From Siphonodentalium dalli (Eukaryota > Mollusca > Scaphopoda > Gadilida > Siphonodentaliidae): a DNA stretch of 64,000 nucleotides. Each line of letters opens with the position of its first letter. Within the stretch, counting starts at the first letter, position 1. The notes below the pieces were generated by a model. It searched no databases and was not told the origin of the DNA. It saw only the letters and a program-made list of their open reading frames with translations. Position numbers and translations under genes: made by a program. Positions 1 through 9,540 of the stretch are shown here, one piece after another. The stretch is from assembly GCA_032622095.1 (NCBI GenBank), contig CP136068.1, positions 184,950,796-185,014,795 on the forward strand. Direction: 5' to 3'.

Positions 1-424
1 GCAAGATTATTCTCCATTTCTATTTGATCACCCGACCGGAGTGTTTCACATCACTTTAAACCGGGACACTGTACTCAGAATATCCCGGAGGCTCACTCAG
101 GCATTCTAACCGCACTATTTTAGATCCGATCTGATTAGAAAGACTTTTTCGGATGCTAAAGACTTATAAAAGATGGTGAACATCATTATATACTATACAT
201 GTACCTTATGGCAACAATTGAAATATCATTAAAGATGGTCTATCTCTTCCAGGACACATTAACAACAACAACATATTATTTCTTAAATCCCGATCTCAAG
301 TATACAAATAGCTATTTTGTGAAGAAAATAGTTTAAGCTGCAACTTGGGTAAATTATTGGACTTTAAATGCATACTAAAGTGGTTTATTTGGACGTAAGA
401 TCGTGGCGAACACTATAGTTGAAA

Positions 425-1560
425 TCAAGACTCAAAATAATTTTGTATTTAATGACGGTCAAAATGACAGGCACCAAATGGATGGTGTTGGTCATTTCAA
501 AATGGTGCCTGTCGAATTTTCAGATGTACTGTATGAGACAGTCTGAGTAAACTCATACCTAAATATTCATTACAACATTGAATATTAGGTCTGACGGATA
601 ACATCGCTATCTCATTTCCAAGTCCTCGGGATTCCGTAATCTGATTGATTGCATAAATTATTTTCCGTCCAATGAAACCGTGTGGGTTAATAAACAAGTG
701 TTAGTGGGCGGAGACTCCCACAATGTCACCTCTAAATATAGTAACAGAGCGGAATTTGGTTGATATTTCTCCGATCGAAAGCGATGCTTGCAAATACAAC
801 ACAGACAGAAAAAATGACTTCGAAATTATATATTCGGTACGATTCGGATTAATTTGAAGGATGTGCTACTGATAGATAGGCCTGCGCATGGTACCAACTT
901 GGCCTCCCATAAATATAAATAGAACTCACTCATGTCCGTGTATTTGATTTACTTTATTGTAACATGTTTTGCAAATCAAATTATTTGTCGTAAAAAAGTC
1001 ATCTGAAAGTTAAACACCGAGGAAATGACTTAATTTTATGCTTTTAAATAGTTCTAAAGCATCATTTTTGATGACGACCTTATTTTTTGCTCTCGGATGC
1101 AGCTTTCCGGTTGATGCAGCGAGTTCATCTCCCGAAAAAGAATAGTCGCACACACGACAAATATTATCTTCTGCAAGTTTATGTCGCGACACAGGCCATT
1201 GTTTGCGAAGCACAACAAATAACACGTGGGGACACCTGTCAATCATCGATGTATTTTTAAAAATCCGTGACGTCATTTTGGGGAAGCTCTTCGCTGAATA
1301 GAAATGGTTTTGGCGACATTAGCTCCAGACTCTAGATTCGACGTTCACCCAGACTGTGTATGAGACAGTATTTAAATTTCCAATCGAATTATTATTCGTC
1401 AATGATGTGCACATTTTAGTGAGCATCCAATTGCCACCTAGGAAAAACCCTAGTTCAAAAACTTTACATCGATTAATAAATACACATAATTATATTCACT
1501 ATGAATTGATCTGAAATTAAAAAAGAACTATTTTTTACTTTCAATGTCCTATTTGGCCAG
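425..1560 (+). repeat. Dispersed repeat copy 1, split by a transposon
   Basis: The pieces 425-538 and 1357-1560 together match, in inverted orientation, the continuous stretch 25650-26030. The shared text includes the ATGGATGGTGTTGGTC region, TGTATGAGACAGT, and the GTGAGCATCCAATTGCCACC region. In this copy an 818-bp insertion (539-1356) separates the halves, while the other copy is uninterrupted. The identity of the repeat is unknown to me; the uninterrupted copy holds an open frame on its minus strand but no family motif I can name with confidence. Confidence 0.75.
539..1356. mobile_element. Non-autonomous DNA transposon with 9-bp target duplication
   Basis: The ends form imperfect terminal inverted repeats: CAGTCTGAGTAAAC at the left and the complement of CAGTCTGGGTGAAC at the right (12 of 14 match). 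The direct repeat TGTATGAGA flanks it at 530-538 and 1357-1365. A paralogous empty site exists at about 25860-25880, so the insertion is confirmed by comparison within the window. A 9-bp duplication is typical of MULE elements and also seen in Merlin; I cannot decide which. The minus-strand frame 1276-1010 contains a CxxC pair (CRVCDYSF) but I cannot assign it to a family and no transposase is visible. Confidence 0.75.
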
Positions 1561-1589
1561 AAGTGGCTCCTTGGACCGATACAGATTGT

Positions 1590-2005
1590 TTAAAGGTACT
1601 CAATCCAAATTAACGCTCGCAAATTACTATTTCCTTGGCTTCGGGGGTAAAAAATATTTGATTCGAGTCGAGGAACCCACCCATCAAAGCTAGGAGTGAT
1701 CAGATATCGATGTTTGAAATCTATTATTTAAATTTTAAGTGGCCCAGTAAACTGTCGACGAGAAGCACTTATCTGACCAGATAGCGGATGAAGATCGAAA
1801 ACTCTAAAATCCAGTGGCTTTTTTTGTGTCAGATATTTGACAATGATAAATAACAGGTTTTGGGGAATTTTATATTATAGTTGACTGTGGTTAGCATTAT
1901 TTTTGGGCAATTAATCGATTCTGATAACTGAAGCGGCATTTCAAAAAATGTTGTTGTTGTTGGAATCTGATATGGGGACCGTCGAATCGTATTGAGTACC
2001 TTTAA
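1590..2005 (+). mobile_element. TTAA-flanked MITE, AGGTACTCAATCC family, copy 1
   Basis: The element begins TTAA-AGGTACTCAATCC and ends GAGTACCT-TTAA. The same family recurs at 51047-51501 in the same orientation and at 49388-49843 in inverted orientation, with shared internal text such as CTTCGGGGGTAAAAAAT and a GTTGTTGTTGTT tract. TTAA duplications are typical of piggyBac and Kolobok superfamilies. It has no coding capacity. Confidence 0.8.
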
Positions 2006-2556
2006 AGAATTGCATTGGACAAAATGTCCGACAGATACAGAAGTATGCACTGGACATAAGCGATTTTTCGTCGGACAATGACCGTGACCGGCCAATTTAC
2101 CATGATTGTGGATGCTAACAAGATAGAGTTGTCCTTCTTGGTTCACATTTAGTCTGCTCTGAATGTTTTCACGCGTATTTCTGTTCTAATTATAGCCCCT
2201 AAAACTGACCCACGGATGTGATAAGAAATTCTAAATAAAATTTAAATCAACTTTTCTGGACAGATGTCCTCGATTTATATCTATTATATTGATAAAATCA
2301 ATAAAATGAAAACATTCTGGGCCGTTTGAAGGGGACGGGCAAGTTACCAGAAACATATAGTGGGATCCCTTAAGGGTTGAATCATGACTAAAGCATGAAA
2401 CTTCAAATATATTTTGCTTAGTTATATGGTACACTTTTTGGCCGTTTCATGGTTTAGTCATTAAAGTCACACTATCAGTTCTTTTTTGGTCTAAGTTTAA
2501 AACCGACCCCCCCCCCCCCCAGAATCTATATACATAAAAACTTTATGGGAATAGAC
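2006..2556. other. No gene recognised; poly-C tract
   Basis: I see no exon, RNA gene or recognised element here. A run of 14 C lies at 2507-2520, next to the left end of the foldback element that follows. Confidence 0.5.
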
Positions 2557-3695
2557 GGATATCACGGTGTAGCTTTTCTCAGTCATTATCGATGCCCGCT
2601 AATCCACTGAGCACGTTGCCGAAAAGGGTTATGTGATAGGCTGCCCATAACTGAAGTTATGCCGATTCATGCGATTGAATATTCCATTATGGATTAAACA
2701 GTCTGAATCATTATTCTTCCTTCATGTGACATGAGAAGATGAGCGCCTATCCCATGACATTCCCCTGGTCAGGTGACCCATCTGTACCAATTTTCCTACA
2801 TAAGGAAAGCTCTTTATTGCTCATATTTACCCCAATAAATCATCTGAGGTCAACAACATCTATCTCAGTAAACTATACAGGTCTATTTACCTCCATATTT
2901 AAATTTTCACCATCCAGATTGCAACCACATTAGGTATATAAATAGTTATTAAATTAAATTAATTATTAGTGACATATATCTGATGTCAATTTGACCTATC
3001 TAATAAGATTCCCCGGGTCAAATTACCCATATGTGCACATTTTCAGCTCCAAGGGTCCAGCCATTTCTGTATGAACAATCAGTTATTGATTACAGTGGGA
3101 GATAAAAGTCAATTGCGACAGCCTTTCAAGTTTGACACTGCGTGTCACTAGTAGTCCCATAACTTCAGTTACAGGCGGTCAATCACAAAAATCTGTTCGG
3201 CAACATGTTCAGTGGATTAGCAGGCAACATGTTCAGTGGATTAGCGGGCAACATGTTCAGTGGATTAGCGGGCAACATGTTCAGTGGATTAGCGGGCAAC
3301 ATGTTCAGTGGATTAGCGGGCAACATGTTCAGTGGATTAGCGGGCAACATGTTCAGTGGATTAGCGGGCAACATGTTCAGTGGATTAACGGGCAACATGT
3401 TCAGTGGATTAGCGGGCAACATGTTCAGTGGATTAGCAGGCAACATGTTCAGTGGATTAGCAGGCAACATGTTCAGTGGATTAGCGGGCAACATGTTCAG
3501 TCGATTAGCGGTCAGTATGTTCAGTGGATTAGCGGGCAACATGTTCAGTCGATTAGCAGGCAACATGTTCAGTGGATTAGCGGGCAACATGTTCAGTGGA
3601 TTAGCAGGTAACATGTTCAGTGGATTAGCGGGCAACATGTTCAGTCGATTAGCAGGCATCGATAATGACTGAGAAAAGCTACACCGGTGATATCC
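2557..3695. mobile_element. Foldback element with internal 24-bp tandem array
   Basis: Sequence at 2557-2620 (GGATATCACGGTGTAGCTTT ... CTAATCCACTGAGC) is the reverse complement of 3640-3695, giving terminal inverted repeats of about 60 bp. The inner edge of the left inverted repeat carries one copy of the 24-bp unit (inverted), and the right inverted repeat runs directly into the 24-bp array. The tandem array therefore appears to have grown out of the right terminal repeat. No transposase is present. Confidence 0.75.
3200..3657 (+). repeat. 24-bp minisatellite, about 19 copies
   Basis: The unit GGCAACATGTTCAGTGGATT plus AGCG repeats about 19 times with few substitutions (AGCG/AGCA/AACG, GTGG/GTCG). 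Because 24 is divisible by 3, several frames stay open and give apparent repeat peptides such as GNMFSGLA; I regard these as by-products of the array. Confidence 0.95.
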
Positions 3696-4317
3696 TTTAA
3701 GAAAAATGGAAACATTAAAAAAGATGATATATTTCATAAAAACAAAACCATGTTCTTCGCTTGAGCAACAGATTTGATTTGGTGTTATTTTGCTTGGAAT
3801 TTGTACATTTACTGTAGTGCAGAAGCATGTATACAATCATTAAACAACCAAATTATGAATCAGAACCACTAACTGTCTGGCTGCTATGTTATCTGGACTT
3901 TTATTTTAGATTTCAGGCTGAACTATAATCCCTAAAATCATTAAGAATTACATATTGAATCTTTTTAAACTGGAACACGAGCATCTCTAGGGCGTGGCAA
4001 AATACACCCGAGGTATTTTCAACAATGGGCCATAACTCTGCTGAAAATTTGTGCGGCACCCAAATTCAATCTTGAACTGTCCTTTGGGGCAAGTAAACTT
4101 GCGTAGCAACTTTCATTCCATTCAGTTCAGACTTAGTGAAGTTATCATCCGGAAATGAAAAAAGCGAACAGACAGACACATCGACAGACAGATGACCAAT
4201 AACACATAAATACATCCCGTTTTTTCAAAACGAGCATTATGAAAATATTTGTAAAGTGTCATCAATTGAAATGAAGTAAATTTTCCTGTAGGTAGGGGTT
4301 GGGGAATGGGACCCTGT
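3696..4317. repeat. Unremarkable DNA plus a GGCCATAACTC-type repeat
   Basis: No gene is seen. From about 4025 to 4190 there is a copy of a repeat containing GGGCCATAACTCTG, a gene-free stretch ending in AACAGACAGACACATCGACA. Its opening matches the repeats at 8403-9540. Confidence 0.5.
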
Positions 4318-4606
4318 CAAGCCTTGAAATAGGGTGTCTGTCATTTTCAGAATGAGGTCCCCAGAGGGTGAATTTAGTGATGCTATCCCACACAGCGGGC
4401 TAGCATCACTAAATTCACCCTCCGGGGACCTCATTCTGCTTAGGCCTCATCTTCTAGGAAGTATCAAATTAACATTGTTGTTTTTAGTTACATTTCCCTT
4501 CTGGGAAGTTTCTATATCCCCTAATCCCCTATGCGGGATAGCGTCACTAAATTCACCCTCTGGGGACCTCATTCTACAAATGACAGACACGCTATTTGCC
4601 GGCTTG
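4318..4606. mobile_element. hAT-like foldback MITE, copy a
   Basis: The termini CAAGCC ... GGCTTG enclose near-palindromic arms carrying GTGTCTGTCATTT and AGAATGAGGTCCCC. The flanks GACCCTGT and GACCCTAT form an 8-bp target duplication with one mismatch. Internally the arm module AGAATGAGG...GATGCTA appears as a complete hairpin (4351-4437) and again as a half near 4530-4580. A second copy is at 5663-5972 and a degraded one near 24195-24330. Eight-base duplication suggests the hAT superfamily. Confidence 0.75.
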
Positions 4607-4646
4607 GACCCTATAGAGAAAATGTCTGTCCATGCAATCAATAACA

Positions 4647-5046
4647 TTAACACCTTACCCAACAAAACGACCAAAAACGGCCAAATAAAGCTGCAACAGC
4701 CTAAATTATCTTGGGTCTGTCTCAATAAAACCATACAAATATGGATATCATTGGAACCGGCTCATTGACCACATTGTGATGGTTACAGTTATGCCCTGTG
4801 CCAATGCATTCTCTTATATATGCGAGTCAACCATAGGTCGCCTCGCATATATAAGAGAATGCAGTGGCCTAAAAAAAATCTTTTTTTAACACTTTTTACC
4901 ATTTTTTCTTACATTCTTTAACAATTTTATAATTTTTAATGTGTTAAGCCAATGCATTCTCTTATATATGCGAGGCGACCTATGGTCGACTCGCATATAT
5001 AAGAGAATGCATTGGCACAGGGCAGTTCTGATGGGTAAAGGGTTAA
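4647..5046 (+). mobile_element. piggyBac-like MITE (CCCTTTACCC family), copy 1
   Basis: TTAA sites bound the element at 4647-4650 and 5043-5046. The right terminus is GGGTAAAGGG; the left is a mutated form (CACCTTACCCAACA). Inside are two strong hairpins, each with arms reading CATTCTCTTATATATGCGAG around a GCGACC/GGTCGA centre, separated by an AT-rich linker. The same family occurs at 20312-20701 and 47965-48335, and a hairpin fragment at 23513-23566. TTAA plus CCC-type ends is the piggyBac signature. Confidence 0.85.
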
Positions 5047-5109
5047 CCAGTTCACACACATCTTCTCTCTTGCATTCATATGTAGTGCTGCTGAATTGGT
5101 CATTGTCGT

Positions 5110-5655
5110 ATGGTATCGAGCAAAAAGACACCCAGGATCTCCGAAATGTGCAAAAAGACACCCAGGATCTCCTATAAATGTGTGAAAAGACACCCACGAT
5201 CTCCTATAAATGTGAAAAAAAGACACCCAGGGTCTCCTAAATGTGAAAAAAAGACACCCAGGATCTCCTAAGCGTGCAAAAAAAGACGCCCAGGATCTCC
5301 TAAGCGTGCAAAAAAAGACGCCCAGGATCTCCTAAGCGTGCAAAAAAAGACACCCAGGATCTCCTAAGCGTGCAAAAAAAGACACCCAGGATTTCCTAAA
5401 TGTGAAAAAAGTCACCCAGCATCTCAAAGTCTCGTTCGTCCAACTCAATGCGGAGTCAACCCATCCAATTCGGTTGAAATTTCACTCAAAAATCACAAAC
5501 AAATTATTATTGTATTAATAATTAACATGCAACTAATTTAAAATCTGTTCGTTTTATGAGACTTTGAGATGCTGGTTGTCTTTTTGCACGTTTAAGAGAT
5601 CATGGGTATCTTTTTGCACATTTGGGAGATCCTGGGTGTCTTTTTGTGCAAAACA
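5110..5655. repeat. Minisatellite of about 32 bp with inverted arm
   Basis: The unit AAAAAGACACCCAGGATCTC plus a CTAAGCGTGC-like spacer repeats about nine times from 5110 to 5430. The reverse complement of two to three units lies at 5570-5650 (GATCCTGGGTGTCTTTTT). The loop between carries a further inverted pair, AGCATCTCAAAGTCTC and its complement. The whole is a foldback with a tandemly expanded left arm. Confidence 0.8.
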
Positions 5656-5662
5656 ATGCATA

Positions 5663-5972
5663 CAAGCCTGCAAATAGCGTGTCTGTCATTTGCAGAATGA
5701 GGTCCCCAGAGGGTGAATTTAGTGCGCTATCCCGCATAGCGGGCTAGTATCACTAATTCATAATTGAGGTGCCCAAAGGGTGAACATCACAAACTTCAAC
5801 TGGGGAACTTCAATCTGATCCTAGGTCTGCCATAGCAGTTGAGGGCCTTAGCAGAATGAGGTCTCCAGAGGATGAATTTAGTAATGCTAGCCCGCTATGC
5901 GGGATAGCGTCACTAAATTCACCCTCTGGGGACCTCATTCTGCAAAGGACAGACACGCTATTTGCAGGCTTG
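5663..5972. mobile_element. hAT-like foldback MITE, copy b
   Basis: Ends CAAGCCTGCAAATAGCGTG and its complement, flanked by AATGCATA and CATGCATA (8 bp, one mismatch). Same family as 4318-4606, including the AGAATGAGG...GATGCTA arm modules and the small GCGGGCTAG/GCGGGATAG centre. Confidence 0.75.
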
Positions 5973-6111
5973 CATGCATAAACAACCAATTTAGCTGTAG
6001 AGCTAGCTCTTCCATCCATACATCTTTAGTTCTTTGTTCATTGCGCGTGTTATATTTCCGCCACAATCCACAAGTTTTCCTGCTGACAATGTGAGCTGCT
6101 GGACATGCCCC

Positions 6112-8185
6112 AGATATGTGTAGTTAACGGCCACCCTGAAATGAGGATGATAAAAACATATATGTGTAGTTAACTGCCACCCTGGAATGAGGATGATAAA
6201 AACAGATATGTGTAGTTAACACGTTGAGTGCCAGAAATCAATTAGTAATCTCGCCAGTTTGCCAAATCGTGGCAAGATAGATACCCTTAGTAGACCATAA
6301 TTTGGCTTCAATGAAGCAAAAATTGGATGACGTCGCGACTTTAGATGACAGAAACGGCGATTGATAGTACTACGAGATAACTCGTAGCCGGCACTGGCGG
6401 AAGGAATTTTGGTATTCCCACCACCAGTGCCAACTACGAGTTATCTCGTAGTCACAATTGGACACGTTTGAGCAACAAATATGAAGTAGAATGTAACCCA
6501 AACAAGTTATTTTGGTGGTAATCATATTTATTGAGGTGTGGGAGTCCTTGTGGTGGTTATAGCTCATTATATAGTTAAATTGTGGCTGATGCACGGCGGA
6601 GCAAATTACTTATATATATGAGCATGCATGCTACAGACAGTGGAATCGGGTGAACTTGTTTCCTGTGAGGATGAGTTTATTTCGTCCATACAGGAATGAG
6701 TACAAGCATGCATCTTCTGTTTTTCGGGTATTGTAAGATATCTCCCATTTAGCCTGATTTAGGCCTATGCTATAGGGTTCCAAAGTACAACCCAAAATAA
6801 TAGTGTTGGAAGAATTGTCAGCACAAAATTAACACAACCATGCACCAGTAGCCAAATAGATCCCTGCACATTCAGGAGTGTGCTACATGTAACGATTCCA
6901 TATAATCCATCCGTCTGGAAGTAAGTCACCCTTTACTGTAAATGTCTATGCTACACAAATCCATTTATCCGTAACTACGCAAGTAGAACAGTTCGGTGAA
7001 CTGCACGACGTCTAAAGTACGGTAATTGCTACGCTTTCCATTGTCCAACACGTTCGGAAGTGGGTAAAATGTAGTTTTGGGAAATAATTGTTCTGCTTTA
7101 CTTGTATTATAAATAATAAAATACCTAGCCCCCAAATGGAGCCGCACAGTGTATACAAAAACAACTGCTGTGTTCCCTAATGAGATAATGGTAGCATCAA
7201 CGCGCATATAACGTCATGGATTATCCGCTTATCTTGTGTTGGATGCGTCCACTCGCACATGAGTGAGAGGGAATAGATTTGGCCTGTGTGACGTGTGTGG
7301 GTGGTTGTGCGAAGTTTCAATGTGTTGAAACACAACGATGTAACCATTCCTCGAAACTGCCTTCGCATGTTTGTACATTGTGAGTATCCACCCCCTGACT
7401 TTGTTTGCATGCGTGAAGATTGTCAGTCTATTGAAGACCAAAACCCCAGTCGAATTGCCCACACACGACTGCCTCTGGTGGTCACTCAGTGAGACATTGT
7501 CCGTTGTATACACTCACAACTGGACCATTTTGAGTAGAATATATGTGCTGTTGTTGCTCACTTCAGTTGAACGATGTAAGGGGAGCCACACTATTTATTT
7601 GATAAAATCACTGTTCTGATGTTCCGAGGCGGGTTTTCGTGGTGTATCGACCTATTCCACTGCTTCCGTTTGTCAGTTACACGACATGGAAACCACTACG
7701 AGATAACTCGTAGTGGCAACCTGCGAAGGTTGCGAACTACGAGATAACTCGTAGTGGCACTCAACGTGTTAATTGCCACCCTGGAATGAGGATGATAAAA
7801 ACAGATATGTGTAGTTAACTGTGACCCTGGAATGAGGATGATAAAAACAGATATGTGTAGTTAATTGCCACCCTGGAATGAGGATGATAAAAACAGATAT
7901 GTCTAGTTAACCGCCACCCTGGAATGAGGATGATAAAAACAGATATGTCTGGTTAACTGCCACCCTGGAATGAGGATGATAAAAACAGATATGTCTAGTT
8001 AACTGCCACCCTGGAATGAGGATGATAAAAACAGATATGTCTAGTTAACTGCCACCCTGGAATGAGAATGATAAAAACAGATATGACTAGTTAACCGCCA
8101 CCCTGGAATGAGGATGATAAAAACAGATATGTCTGGTTAACTGCCACCCTGGAATGAGGATGATAAAAACAGATATGTGTAAACA
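6112..8185 (+). repeat. 46-bp minisatellite, interrupted by a transposon
   Basis: The unit TTAACTGCCACCCTGGAATG plus AGGATGATAAAAACAGATAT and GTGTAG occurs about 2.3 times at 6112-6219 and about nine times at 7769-8185. The 1.55-kb element 6216-7772 lies between. Each unit contains one TTAA, the very tetranucleotide used as the insertion target. Confidence 0.9.
6216..7772. mobile_element. piggyBac-like element inside a minisatellite
   Basis: Bounded by TTAA (6216-6219 and 7769-7772) with terminal inverted repeats CACGTTGAGTGCC and complement. Subterminal palindromes ACTACGAGATAACTCGTAGT occur near both ends (6368-6452 and 7693-7758), a typical subterminal organisation. No transposase frame was recognised in the 1.5-kb interior, so it is probably non-autonomous or internally decayed. 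Confidence 0.85.
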
Positions 8186-8402
8186 CCATGTATTGAATAC
8201 CAGCACAGTTCTCGGCGATGTTATGGTTACAATATTTGTGAGTTCATCAGAAGGAAGCGATTAATTTCAGGGTTATGAATAGCCAAACAATATACAAGAG
8301 GTGGCATCAGAGATGCTGTGTCTCGTTTTCGGTGGCTTACCGCCGGTGGCTACCGCCAATTGGTGTGCATCAGTATCGGTAGATTATTAATAGGTAAAAT
8401 CG
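8186..8402. other. No feature recognised
   Basis: Unique-looking sequence between two tandem arrays; contains a short GGTGGCTTACCGCC / GGTGGCTACCGCC direct repeat and nothing else I can name. Confidence 0.4.
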
Positions 8403-9540
8403 AAAAATGACTAATTAAGGGCCATAACTCCATCAAATTTTATCGGACCAGGCTGGTTTTCGAACTCGTCTGAAATATTCTTGGCAAGTATGTCTATTCC
8501 AAATTTTAAACAAATCGGAGGACGTTTGTTGAAGTTATCGCGCTAACGAGCTAAAAATTCACAAAAAATGACAAATTAAGGGCCATAACTCTATCAAATT
8601 TTATTGGGCCAGGCTGGTTTTCGAACTCGTCCAGGATATTATTGGAAGACACTTATATACCAAATTTCAATCAAATCGGATAACGTTTGTTGAAGTTATC
8701 GCGCTAACAAGCTGAAAATTCATGAAAAATGACTAATTAAGGGTCATAACTCTATAAAATTTTATCGGACGAGGCCGGTTTTCGAACTCATCCGAGATAT
8801 TCTTGGGAGACACCTATATACCAAATTTCAATCAAATCGGATAACGTTTGTTGAAGTTATCGCGCTAACAAGCTGAAAATTCGTGAAAAATGACTAATTA
8901 AGGGCCATAACTCTATCAAATTTTATCGGACCTGGCCGGTTTTCGAACTCGACCAAGATATTCTTGGGAGACACCTATATACCAAATTTCAATCAAATCG
9001 GATAACGTTTGTTGAAGTTATCGCGCTAACGAGCTGAAAATTCATGAAAATGACTAATTAAGGGCCATAACTCTATCAAATTTTTTCGGACGAAGCCGGT
9101 TTTCGAACACATCCGAGATATTCTTGGGAGACACCTATATACCAAAGTTCAATCAAATCGGATAACGTTTGTTGAAGTTATCGCGCTAACAAGCTGAAAA
9201 TTCGTGAAAAATGACTAATTAAGGGTCATAACTCTATCAAATTTTATCGGACGAGGCCGGTTTTCGAACTCATCCGAGATATTCTTGGGAGACACCTATA
9301 TACCAAATTTCAATCAAATCGGATAACGTTTGTTGAAGTTATCACGCTAACGAGCTGAAAATTCGTGAAAAATGACTAATTAAGGGCCATAACTCTATCA
9401 AATTTTATCAGACCAGGCCGGTTTTCGAACTCATCCGAGATATTCTTGTGAGACACCTATATACCAAATTTCAATCAAATCGGATAACGTTTGTTGAAGT
9501 TATCGCACTAACGAGCTGAAAATTCAAAGGGCCATAACTC
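8403..9540 (+). repeat. 161-bp tandem repeat, about seven copies
   Basis: The marker GACTAATTAAGGG recurs at 8409, 8570, 8731, 8892, 9052, 9213 and 9374, a spacing of 161 bp with one 160-bp step. Each unit carries GGGCCATAACTCTATCAAAT, GGTTTTCGAACTC and GTTGAAGTTATCGCGCTAAC. The last unit decays into a related tail to about 9720. Units diverge by several per cent, so the array is not freshly made. Confidence 0.9.

Noticed and set aside
3132-3836. Long repetitive frames (GNMFSGLA, QHVQWISG, NPLNMLPA) resembling a structural repeat protein
   Set aside because: The 24-bp unit length keeps three frames open on both strands; no signal peptide, promoter or splice context, and the array lies inside a foldback element.
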